In this document: piece by piece, positions 1 through 12,800 of the stretch
How positions within the stretch are numbered: position 1 is the stretch's first letter
How the letters are laid out: every line of letters starts with the position of its first letter
Assembly: GCF_964204645.1 (NCBI RefSeq)
Contig: NC_134028.1
Span: 9,031,001-9,095,000 of the forward strand
Direction: 5' to 3'
Length of the DNA: 64,000 nucleotides
Origin: Tubulanus polymorphus
Taxonomy: Eukaryota > Nemertea > Palaeonemertea > Tubulaniformes > Tubulanidae
The notes under the pieces: model-generated
What the model saw: the letters and a program-made list of their open reading frames with translations, nothing else
What the model was told of the DNA's origin: nothing
Databases searched by the model: none
Position numbers and translations under genes: made by a program

Positions 1-842
1 AAAATCATAGGAGTCGACTTCATCGAATTTGATTGGAAACATAATTTACCTAAACCACGTAAGCCAGATGTTCGACAGTGATTTTCTGTGTATTGGAATT
101 TTACAATTTTTTATTCAAGACTATGGCATGAAAAGAAATGGAAAAATAACACATAAATACACAATTTTGGTTTCGGTGGGGTGTATTATATAAATATTAT
201 GTCAAATTATAACAGCCTAATGTTGAAATTTTATGCCAAACTTTGAGACTTCATGTTTTCACCGAATTACTTGAAAGTTGATCGATATACCGGACCGGTT
301 AGGCCTGTGAAGTATTCTATTTATTGAAATTCTTGATAATACAAAAACTGTATCTATCTCCATGTACACGCGTTATTATATTGTTGATTAAATATATTTG
401 TGGAAAAAAGTTTTCAGCTTTGTTTTTAACAGTCAGGCTCGTTTGGTGTTTGGATCTTGGACCCTCATAAAAGTGGGAAATAAATAAAACAAGAGTCATC
501 AGAATATAAAACAATGAATAGGATTTTCTGCCAAACTGTCCGAAATTTTAAAAAAAACACCCCAATTTTGCTGCTTCCGAATGCTGTGCAGGGATGGACC
601 GGACGAAAAAAAACAATCCTCTGGGTCTGGGAATAAAGAATTTGAATTTGTCAAACTCGCGTTATTTTGGAAATATCGCTCTCGAGATGCGACTTTATGC
701 ATAGAACCTGAAAACTCGCCGTCATTGTTTATCGACTCCCCGGCGCCCGTATTAGCGATATGATTCAAGTCGGTTTTATTCGTTACTTATTACGAGTCAT
801 CGACCTCTATTGAATGAGAAGTAACCACCACGTAGTGTCATC
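1..842. other. Upstream flank of LAMTOR3, no gene seen
   Basis: AT-rich sequence with only short chance reading frames. The promoter and 5' UTR of LAMTOR3 must lie in its right part, close to the ATG at 843. I see no clear TATA box and no repeat that I can name. Confidence 0.5.
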
Positions 843-3800
843 ATGGCGGAGGTAAACTATTTCGTTTTTCAACTTTACATTGGATCTAAGCTACTATTCG
901 CTCTAAACTTCAACTCTACGAGCTCCTATAATCTAATCGTGTTATGTATCAAACTTCCTACGGGCCCTTAGTTGCCCTGAATTTCACAAAATTAAAATTC
1001 TAGAGGTAAATACCCCTGGTTTTATTTAATCAGATTTTACTTCCGGGTTTGAATGTTTAAAGTAGATTGTTCCACAGGCACTCGCCGATGGGCTTGGGAT
1101 ACAGTTGCTGGGGCTTTTGATAGCGTATTTGTGTTTTCACTCGTTATTCTGCATTAAATCCAAGAAAAATTTGTCTTGGTACTGATACGTTTAAAAAGAT
1201 AATGGCTGCTGGCTCCACACGCGGCCACTATCAGTCCTTTGAGAGTGCGGAAAATGAGCGGAAAATTCAATGCTGAAAAATAGCTGAATTTGAGCGGAAA
1301 TTTACTGAAAATGAGCGGAATTTAACATCTGTAGCATACTGAAAATGAGCTGAATTTGAGCGGAACGTGTCCCCCTTTCCGCTTATTTTCCGCTCATTTT
1401 CTGCTGAGTTCTCTTAGCTGTTTTTGAGCGGAAAATTAACAACAATTCTTTCAGCCTCGATTTGGACTAATTAGCGTTTTCAAATCGAGGCTGAACTATT
1501 CTGGAATGCCGCTTTCTTAAAAGCTGGCTTATGTCGACAAGCAACGACGCCTACCGAGCAACCGCGATCGCAGCCCAACTTACTGTCTTATGTTGAACCG
1601 ATAGAGCAGCAACTAGTGGCTTCTTGTAGGCGATAAACCCAGTTGTGTCGGTAGGCGTCGTGTTGCTTGTCATCATAAGCCATTTATTGGCTCGATTTCG
1701 CACGGCACGGCATCCCTATTATGATGTAATTTTTGCGTGCTCTTCCTGCCTTAGTTTTCTGATTTTTTAAACAATAGCAACAGCACAGGTACAGATCCAG
1801 AAGGGATTCGGGGGTCTCCATTTTTCCCCCTTTTCTGATCAAGTGCCCTTTTGAAAATCACAAGTGAAAAATTCCACCTGACATTGATCTATGACAAAAG
1901 TCCACAGTACTTCTTAAAGCTGTAATATGCACTAAAACTGTATAAAAGTGTACCTTAATTTTCAAAATTACCGCAGGACTCCGAAACCTCTTGCAAAGGA
2001 ATTGGGAGCCCTCCACCAGGTATATGATAGTCTCATGGTTCCTACGTACAGATTGGTCTTTCCAGAATTTTAGGGCTTTTTTAGGGTTTTTTAGATCATA
2101 ACCTAAATTTTAGGGTCCAATTATAATAAATTATCAACACGGTGTTTCTACTCAAACTAAAAACAAAAATCAAAAGCATATAACCATATGTATTAACAAA
2201 AACCCATATTTATTCTGCACTGTGTTCATATTCACAAAAGTAACAATGATAATCCTCACGATTAGAATGTCTATGCTCAAATCTGTGAAATTGCGTTTAG
2301 AGTTTCCATTTCTTCTTCCACAACAGACAGTTCACTGGCTTTTATCTTTTGCACGTCTTCATAATCTATTCGATTGTGTAAGAAGGGAAAGCGCTCTTTT
2401 CTCCTCAGCTTGGTCTGCGAGTGTCCCTGAAGTTGAATTCAATGAAATAATGTCCGTTTCGAGGCGTCTCTTTTTCGATGCGAATTTGACTAACTCGTCT
2501 TCATAGAAAGTCTCAATAGAAGAGTTTGACAATCATTGTAGAAACTCAGTTTAGCATCTTTTATTGCCACTTTGGTTGCAGAGCCAACTTTGACCTGAAA
2601 ATCAATATTGGATCAACATGAATTAGAATAAATTTTCTCTGAAAAATATCTACACTACAAAAGTGCAGCAATAAATATCGCATTCACAGCTAGTTCCTAT
2701 AAATGTAACATTTGATGAATATGATATTCCAGGACAGTTGAATATAAAGGCCTATGTAGAATGCAATTTCTTTAAAAGGTTCTTACCTTAACAGGAAGAA
2801 CTTTCTTCTCAAAATCAACATTTGTAATCTTGTATTAGTAACAGCAGACTGCATAACTTCAGGATCAACATAATCGTAACATAAGCCCTCGTAAAACTGA
2901 TGATGAGAGCTCTTCTTCTTAACTTTTACTAGCTCGGCTGAGTGGATTGTCGAATTAATCAACCACTCGGCCGAATAACCAACTTTCTGATACAATGCTT
3001 GGCCGAGCAAATGGCCGAATAACTTGTCAATTGGGACTGTATTTTATAGCTCCCTCCACGAGTTATGAGGTGCCCTTGTCATATGAGCTGAATCAATCCC
3101 CCAACCTCCCAGCCTGTATCTCCCCTGCAGCAATCAACAAAGTATATTGGAGTATCACTATACCTAATTAATCTTGGACTCCTTTCTTCCATGAACTTTG
3201 AAGTAGGATTAATCAAACATAACTTTAAACAATGAAGTTTTTTTCGTTAATGATAATGCAACTCTAAAGTAATAGGAATTTCAGGCTGAAATTGGGCTGA
3301 AAATCAGCTGAAATAGAACACTGTGGGGTACCAAATTAAGCTCTTTTTCAGCTCAATTTCAGCCAGAAAATGTTTCAATAAATTCTGCTGATTTTCAGCC
3401 TTTTGTTGCCAGGTGTAATTAGAGCTGAAATCTAGCTGAATTTTCAGGCACTTATAAATTCTTCCTTATTTCAGCTCATTTTCAGCTAGACAATTTTCTG
3501 CTTATTTCCAGCTCATTTTCAGTCCATTTTCCGCTCATAATTCAGCTCTTTTTCAGCTCAAATTCAGCAATGGGCTGATAGTGGGCGACTTCACAAAATA
3601 CTGAACAAACTTTGTTTTTCAATCTAAAATCAAAACTTTTATTTTATATGACACTAACTAGTGATATGACAGTTATATCCTATTATTCCATCCGACTGTG
3701 AGACACTATTGATTTATGAAACGTCTTCAGTAATATAAAAGAAAATGTAGTTGACGAAGCGTAAGCATATAGGAAAAACTTTACAGGCGTTGAGACGGCA

Positions 3801-6800
3801 ACACTAGGTCACCGAACGTCGTTCAACCGCTGAGTGACGTCATAACGAAATCCCGCTTTATTTGAATATAGAAGGGGAATCTTGTAGTCAGGTGCCAGTG
3901 TGACCTAGTGTTGCCGTCTCAACGCATGTAAAGTTTAAGAAGCCAGCTCATTCTTGTTATTTTGATATAGTAAAGTATCGCGATAGCCTGCTACTGATCC
4001 TTTATAGCCGATTGTCAATCAGAACTTTATAGCGGATAAATAAACAATATCAACACGAGGTATTTCTGTGATAATTTGAATTCATTTGCAGTTTAAATTA
4101 AGTGCCATTCTCGTGAGTCAACATCCCGGAAATGAAATCTAAGCCCCTGTGGTCTCAATTCATGGTTATGAGTCCAATGACCAATCCCGCAGTGCTCCTG
4201 TAGGCTTAGAAAATCTCAGGATTTGGAAATAGCAGCCCAGTACATATGCTAAATGTGATGAGTGTATAACCGTGCAATTTTTGCGATGAAATTATTCTTT
4301 TAGCTTATAAAACCCAGGAAGAAAGCCACTAAATATTTGGATGGATATATGGAAGCTGTGGGTACTGGAGTGTGTAATGGGTAGTGTAGTGTGATCTGTG
4401 TGCATTTGTGGCCAGCACACAGATCACATTGTTCATTGGGGTTTAGTCCAGGACTCGCAAGATTTTCAACAACACGGAAGTAACTTGTAATAAATGATGT
4501 CTTGAATTGCATGACTACCTACCACCCCTCATTATTGTTGGAAAAGTAAACGTTCCGCACTGACTAAAAATTAGTAATAATAATTAATAACATTTTAGAA
4601 ATGGCCAGAATTTTAACTTAGGTTCTATCTCATTTTTATTTTACAATTGCGATTGGTATAATTTTTTTTCAAACGGCTGTTAAGGCTTCATGTTTCGTCT
4701 GCAATTCACTGCAAATAGTTACGCAACTACGCACATTTCAAGTGTTTGTTGGCAGCTGTACACTCAATCGGCACCGTTCGTGACTAGCTTCACTGCGGAA
4801 TTATCATTAATTAACATCCCCATATCACATCATCAACTTATATTGTGCCTTAAAACCCTAACAGCCGAAATAATTGAAATGCACACACGATTTCTATCAT
4901 TGAAAATTGAGAGAGTGGCCGTGTTTTGTGTTCTGCTGCTTCGCATAAATCCCGCACGGTGGCGCCACCGAGCGGAGTGGGGCCGATACGTCAAGTATTT
5001 GATACCTCATAAACAGTGAATAACAGTATAGAATTGTTGATTTCTATCAGCGAAACGACGAAAGCAAGCCATCGTCATGTGTGCTGTGCGGCGATCCGGA
5101 CATGACAGGCATGATATGCGTCGTGCCAAGAGGTGTTAATACTTTATTGTTGTTTTCTTCAGGAGATGAAAAAATTATTTCACAAGCACAGGAAATCGTA
5201 AGTTTGAAATACCAGGCCGTACTTCCATTCCAATATACATTCACCAAGGGCGTTGAATTTTGAAGTAACAGTATTCCCATTGGGATCATTCATTTATTAC
5301 GTACGCATTACGGGAGGGGGGAGGGGTCAGTGCAATTGCGTACCGCAATGCTTAATGTACGGTATTTGAAAAAATGGCTGAAAAAGTCAAATTTCATGCG
5401 TACGTAATAAATGAATGATCCCTATGCATATTTTGTAATTGCATTCAATTGTTAAGTTGTAGCTTGCAACATATTCAACATTATTTCGAGTTTCAAGTTT
5501 CTGATTATGTTCACCAGGGATTGTTGTATTTTGAAATTATCAGATTCTAGTGTACACTGGTACGAGTAATCCCTATGTGGTGGCCCTAGACCTCTACTTC
5601 AAATTGTTCAAAACATCGTATATTTTCAATATTATGTCTAGTCTGGTTAAAGGCTATTTGGTATAACATATATAAAATGTCATGAAACGCGTCCGAAACC
5701 CCGGAAATATCCGGTACCTGGTAGTGCAAACACTATGGTCGAAAATATTCATCAATAATTGTGACTGTATGAGCATCTGACACCTCTGGGCCGACCTCCT
5801 CATTTTATTAGCAAAGAGCATCTGGAACAGTTTCTGGCCACAAAATCACAGTTAACAATTTTGTCTTCATAATTGTGGACATGATAAATCGCTGGACATG
5901 AAAATGAGCTGTTTGTTTTTTGAAAGGCGATTCGAAACCCTTATCCCCTTATACTAGTGACACCCACGCTTACTGAAATGACTAAGGGGCTGTGCATTAT
6001 TAAAGTATGAATGCCAGAAATTATAATTTTTAACCCTCCCTTTTGTGTGTACGCACTATAATGTGACAACACGTACATGTACTACGTCGTGACAACACTC
6101 CCCCTTGATCATTTCTACCTCTATACCCCTATTATACCCCTCCCTCTATAGATAAACCTCCATCAGTCGCTTGCCAGTTCAAACTGGTTGGAAGATTGTT
6201 TTCAACCAGAACCAAATTTCCCAATTATATACTTCGATTTTAGACAGAAATTCTGTAAAACTCGACCACTAATCACAAAACTATATCTGATTCAATAACT
6301 TTGATTTCAAAATCAAACCCAGCAGGTGTGGTGGGTTTGTGGACATCAAATCAAAAAATCAGACGAAATCTCTTTTGCTGCGTAGTTTGTGTATGGCCTC
6401 TGGGTTTTTGTTTGTTTGGTGCATATGAATTAATATTGTCCGTTTTATGTTTCAGCGTTGATGGCCTTCACGCAATTATCGTTACAGATCGGGATGGAGT
6501 TCCTATATTAAAAGGTAGATTATTTCTTCTATCTTTTCAGGGACCTAACTACCGTTGATAGAAACATCTTTAGTAGTTTACTAGCCGCATGTCCGAAGGC
6601 CATTTGGGCTTATGCATCTCTGGGTCAGTTGTGGTGTGTGTCCGTGAGTCGTTTCTTGTGAACAGTCTACAGACCACAGTTTTTGTCCGATCGTCTTCAA
6701 ATTTGAATATTGACTGTGTACGACCATAAAATTCAATATTGGTGATAATCTGATTCAAGATGGCCAATTGGTGACCATCTTTGATTCTAAAAATGCACAT

Positions 6801-9800
6801 TTAGGCTATCTACATGGTTCCCACAGAACAGCGAAATTGGGAAAAACTTTTTGAAATGATGAATTTTGAAATGGTAATTCCCGGTTAGGAAATATTCGGG
6901 AATTTGAAAAATTTTCCTCAAATCAGGGAAATTTTTGGGAAATTCATTACATTTCACGTATTGCATTTGCCCAGGGCAACTATCTTTTCTGCGATTTCCC
7001 TTGAAAATCACCTTTATCAACCAGTCACCACTAAATTGTTGACTGTAGCATGATGATATGTGTTCATTTCCATTTGGGAAAATTGAAAAATCACCCATGA
7101 AATACTTGGGAAAAACTTGCGAATTTTGAATTCATTTAACTGTGGGAACCATGTATCTAATCAACTAATATGATATGCCATGTATAGCTAACATTTTAAT
7201 TATGAGAATGTAAAATGGAATGGTCTATCATATGGCCAAACTAGGTCATGATATCATCCTCCATGATGGCCGACTGTGACTTTACGTAGCACCTGACCGA
7301 GCGGGATCAGATTCATTTGCATCTGAAGCAACTTATCTTATTAGATTTTCATTTCAGTTTGCGATGAAGCTGTGCCAGAACTGTCGACAAGACCGAATTT
7401 TTTATCAACGTTTGGCATAGCCACGGAACAAGCGAGCAAACTTGGACTACAAAAAAATAAGTCGATGGTCTGCATATATTCAAATTATCAGGTACCTGGT
7501 AATAGATACACTTTCGGTAAAGGTGTTCTAACGCCACGTTTAAACTCTTTCACTGCCAGCAGTTGCCCTCCGTTGATTGATAAGGGACCATTCATTTATT
7601 AGGTACAGGGGAAGTGGGGTATGTCTGCTAAGTACACAAGTATGCATTGAGGAGTTAATTGACATGTTGTACATATGCTAATACATGTATGGCTAATCTA
7701 CGCAATACGTGTCCACTTGAAGCTGCGAATACGTACTTAAAATGAACAAGTTAACAAAAAAGGTATTAATATACGTTTTTTCGTACGTACATATGCAGGG
7801 GGTGACTCTAAATGAACGTATGCTTACGTACAGGGGGAGGGGGTTAAAGAATTGAATTTCATTCGTATGTGATACAGGGGGAGGGGGTTAAAGAATTGAA
7901 TTTCATTCGTATGTGATAAATGAATGGTCCCTTGAGAAAATTTGAGATTTTGTAAAATTCCTCCTTGCATCTACCCTGTAGTGTGTGCTGTCTTATTAGT
8001 TACATCGCGTTTTGTCACAAGGGAGATTTTAACTAATTAACAATTACATGGGTATACCGCATGGCGGGTTACGTGCAGTGAACTGGTTGAAATAACTATA
8101 AAAAGTTAGTTTTAACGTGGCCTTGAAATGGATTGTACAGCAGTGTTGCCGATATGTAACAGAACTTAGTGGATGTTTGAGTCTTGTCATTTTTTTATGG
8201 CCCGAGTCAGCCACAGTTCAAACTTATATTTTCTTATGGTCTGAATAAGCCCATCATATAACTTATACTTTTAGGTAATACATTTGAATAAATTACCATT
8301 GATCGTAACACTGATTGCCAACAGCGAAGCAAATACAGGTATGAGTTTTTTTTTTTTAATCCTGAATCTTGCAATCATTTTGCCCAAAAATGGAAGCATA
8401 CCCCTTTGATATAAACTGTTTCGACTAGATTTGGGGTTTTCGATTACGATCTGTATTAATCTGTTTTGGCGTATGATTCAATGCCCATCAAATTAAGGTG
8501 CGTATATCATGTCTTGGCAAAACCTGTCATTAGTGGCCAGTTCCATAGTCCAGGCTTACGTCCAAAAAGACTGGTCCTAAGTAGTTATATTGGCTATTAA
8601 GATTGTCTTAGACTGATCTCTCTATGACATGGCTGGCTACAGGCGTGTATTAGTATTATGCACGTTGTGCTTAAGTTTGATGGACTAATGTCAGTATTTA
8701 CTTCGAATACATTCCCTGGGAAAATACACTATAGCCATATTGCTTTTGACTAGGCAGATAACTCCCGAATCGACTTTTGGTAGGGGCGCCGTAACATAGC
8801 GCCATCTGGCGAGACGCCATCATCTTTTTGCTTGGCGCTTGTTCTCTAGAGAACGTGTTTCGGCAGTGCTCGTAAATCGGTTAAAATTGTTCGTGTTGGA
8901 TCGGACATCCGTTCTAATTGATATAAGAAACAGACATAAGAGTGATTGATCTCGGAATAGAAGTCGAACCTCGGGTGAGATCGTTTTTAATCTATGCGCA
9001 ATTTCAACATTTTGCCACCGGTTTTCTACTTCCGGTTTCGCTGGAGCGCCGTGCTGTTTTCTTAGCGGCTCCTCCCGCCTTATATATTTAATAATTATCA
9101 TTCAACGTAATTGATTTCCGTCTCATCGTTATTTTCATTCACGAAAATTAATAATCTGTACTAAAAATCGTATCAATAATTAACCCTTCATTTCAGCTTA
9201 TTTTAGGGTTAAACATGTCGGATCACGACGTCTCCAGTTCCCCTAGGGGATCGAGATTTAAACGTAGGGGCAAGGTTGATACACCTACTAAGACCCCAGC
9301 GTCCTCATCGGGCAAGGTTGATACACCTGAATGCCCGGATACTCGGAAACAGGGCAATGATCCGGGACGATCCGTGTCTAGGTCCAGGTCCCGATCGAGA
9401 TGTAGTCGGTCAAACTCTTCGTCTCCTACTAGACGTAGGCACCAGCGCTCTAATAAAAAACGACGTCGTTCACCGTCCGACCCCAGCTCTGGGTCAAGGT
9501 CTCGTTCTAGGTCCCGTTCTAGAGTAAGTCGAACCTATTCTCTGTCACCTACCAGGCGTAGGCGCAAGCGTGCTCATAAGCAACAACGTCGTCGCTCACG
9601 TTCTAGATCACCGGCTGATAAGCCGTCTGACTCTAGTGACATCAAGAATATGCTAGCGATATTCTCGCAGGAGATCGCTTCCCTTAAGGAACAGCTAAAA
9701 GGTAAGGAACCCCCGGGCCCCAAGTCTCCATCAGTGCCAACAGGGCCGTCCTGCAACCCAACAGATGGGTTAGTGTTGGATGATGTCAACGATTTTTCTG

Positions 9801-12800
9801 ACGAGGAAAAATCTTGTGATCCAGAAGATCCTGGTCTATCCAGGGACGGAGACATGCACAGATCGTGCTCTCCGTCACCATCCACAATGGAAGAGACGGG
9901 AGACATTCCATTCAAGGACTTAGTAAAAGAAGTTTTCTCCCGATACGGAGGTACCAAGGCCAAACCTAAACCAACCCAGCCTAGAGGGTCGGCCGCCAAA
10001 ATCTTCAGTCCATCCGATGACACGGAAGAGTTAGTTTTAGCACCACATTCTGCATATAGAGAAGAATGGCGTGAGACTTTGGACACGACACTGTGGGGTG
10101 GTAAGCGTACAGACAATAATTGGTCTTATCCTCCATTAGAGGCAGGCATGAAGGATTCAAAATTTTTCTCTCCATTTTACCCGCCCATATCGGGGTACAA
10201 GACTTATTATTACGCCACACCAGGTGCTGATGATCCCGGATTCAAACCACACTTTGAGTTAGACTCCGATGGGTCAACCACGATAGGACTACCCAAAAAA
10301 CCACCGCCCACCTACACTTTACCAAAACAAGCAATGGGAGAGTTGAACCAATTAGCTCGAAGCATTTGTCAAATCGCGTCTTTCCAAGACATTTCACTGG
10401 TTGCCATGCACGGCGAGTTAGAAAAGGTTAAGTCTCAACTGGTCCAGGATAATCCGGATCCAGAGACAATGTCCGAACACGTGGCGACCATAGAGAGAAT
10501 TCTTCAGTCTATGGCCAAGGCGTTGTGTCACCAAGTACCTTTGGGTATAAGGATCGAGGCTAACCTAGCCTTGATCAATAGATATAGCTTGTTGGCCGAC
10601 TCCAAACTTCCAGAAGCGGTGAAAGTAGCTCTATACAGCGCACCGCTGGGCAATTCCTCACGGGTTTTCTATGGATGCTGTGCATCCGCCGATGCGGAGG
10701 CCACCAAGATCAGAGAATCTCAGGCTAAGGCCGGTAGGCAGTCATGGAAGACACCAAAAAAGCCTAGTTATTACGCCGGCAACTCTACTTACAGAAACTC
10801 ACCGGCAAATCAGCCCGCATACAATCAATCTCAAGTCAACAGCAAATTAAGCTACAAAAAAGCGGGTTGGACAAACTCCAAGGGAGCTCAAAGCGACAAC
10901 AATAACAATTTTAACTATAACAGTTATTCTCAAAGTTCTTACAGTGACAATCCCCAAAGGGGTAGGGCTAGATTACGTAGGGGCTTCAATCGACCCTTTC
11001 GTGGCCGCGCCAACACAGGTACCCGTTGAAGATGTCAGGCCAGTGGGCTCTTGCCTTCAAGACGCCTCTTCCCACTGGCTAGAAAAATTTGGCGACACTT
11101 GGGCTACAAAGATCGTTTCCAAAGGATACCGACTGAAATTCGTTCACAAACCGCATCTATCTCATCAGCCGGTGGAAATGAGGCCAAAGTGGGGGCAGGA
11201 GTCCCACGTTATGCCAGCGATCAACGAGATGATTTTAAAAAGATCGCTGGAAGAAATCCCTCTAGGATCCCCGGGATGGTATTCAAGAATTTTCACCGTC
11301 CCAAAGTCATCTGGGGGCTTAAGGATGGTAATAGATCTGTCAGCTCTAAATCGTTATATCATAGCCCCAAAATTCAAGCTAACAACACCCAAGGAGGTGA
11401 TTCAGGGGCTGGAGCCAGGCCAATGGGCAGCATCCATAGATCTGAAGGATGCATACCTACAAGTACCAATACACAAGAACTCAAGAAAGTATTTAAGAGT
11501 TCATTGGAGGGGAAGAACATACCAATTTCGGTCTCTGCCCTTCGGCCTGAGTCCAGCCCCTTGGGTCTACACCAAACTTGTCAAAAGGGTTCAGAAACAC
11601 CTTCAGTCGAAGGGAGTTCGCATTTTCTGTTACCTGGACGATTGGCTGGTTGTGGCAAATTCGAAAGCAGAGTGCAAGGAAGCCTTAGACAAGACACTGG
11701 CCTTAATCTGTCAATTAGGTTTCATAGTGAATTTAGAGAAGTCCCAGTTGACCCCCTCTCAAAGGTTCACGTACCTAGGTATGCACTTCAACCTGACGCA
11801 GGGCTTAGTCAGACCAGCACAGGCCAGAGTTCAGAAGCTGAGGTTCTCGGTCTCCTAACGGGGGCGCCCAGATCGGCTCGGTCCTGGTCCCAGGTTTTGG
11901 GCCAGATGAGTTCCGTTGCACTCATAGTTCCGCTCGGACATTTACACAGCCGTTCTCTTCAAAGATTCTGGAAGCAAGCTTGGAGATTGGCAGGGGAAGT
12001 GTGGGATGCCTTATTGCCGGTACCACCGGTGAACCTAATCCCCGACCTCGAGTGGTGGACTCTCGCGCAGAACTTGACAAGAGGCACCTCCCTAGCACCA
12101 TTGAAGGCCCCGATTCATCTATTCACGGATGCCAGCCATCAGGGCTGGGGAGCACATGTAGAAGGTTTTCAGAAAGCCGGGAACTGGTCTCGAGCAGAAG
12201 CTCATCTCCACATAAATCACCTGGAACTGTTAGCGGTTCAAAAGGCCTTCAAACACTTCAAAAGGAGGGTAGGGGGTCATCATGTGTGGCTGTTAACGGA
12301 CAACTCCACAGTAAAGGCTTATTTGCTCAACCAGGGGGGGACCAGGTCCCCAACATTATCCAACTTAGCAGCTCAGATTCTGACCTGGGTCCAGGCTCAA
12401 GGGATGATTCTTTCGGTATCCCCCCTGGCCGGCAGCCTGAATGTGGTGGCCGACGCTCTGTCTCGCCAAGACAAGCCAGTAGCCACCGAGTGGACATTGG
12501 CAGTCAGGGTAGCCAATCAAGTCCGGGCCCTGATGGGAAGTCCGAACGTGGACCTGTTTGCCACTCGCTTCAACACGAGGTGTCCGGTGTTTGTGTCCCC
12601 ATTTCAAGACGACTTGGCGTGGGGGTGGACGCTCTATCTCTGAGTTGGGACAACCTGATAGCTTATGCCTTTCCCCCCACTCCCCTACTCAATCGAGTGT
12701 TGGAGAAGATAGAGGGGGCAGTCGACTGTCAAGTGGTCTGAGTGGCTCCCTGTTGGCCGACTCAGACATGGTTCGTCAGACTCCTTCATCTACTGGTGGA

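Larger units (their letters stand above)
1225..3584. mobile_element. Inverted-repeat-bounded element with a decayed gene remnant
   Basis: The ends share CCACTATCAG(T/C)CC in inverted orientation. Inside each end lie arrays of a short word, TGAAAATGAGCGGAA and variants such as GAGCTGAAT, at about 1245-1440, with complementary arrays at about 3280-3570. The two arrays are therefore a long, degenerate inverted repeat. The middle holds a broken coding remnant on the minus strand and a nested hairpin element at 1525-1682. The layout suggests a non-autonomous or dead DNA transposon. I cannot name the superfamily, and no clear target duplication is visible. Confidence 0.45.

Noticed and set aside
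4690-5019. 109-codon open frame in LAMTOR3 intron 1
   Set aside because: No domain, no conserved block, and it runs between MITEs; length is compatible with chance.
9574-10220. Minus-strand open frames over DIRS ORF1
   Set aside because: Opposite-strand shadows in a composition-biased region; no protein motif.
11051-11850. Second open frame across the reverse transcriptase
   Set aside because: The catalytic motifs are in the other frame there; this one becomes meaningful only from the RNase H part onward.
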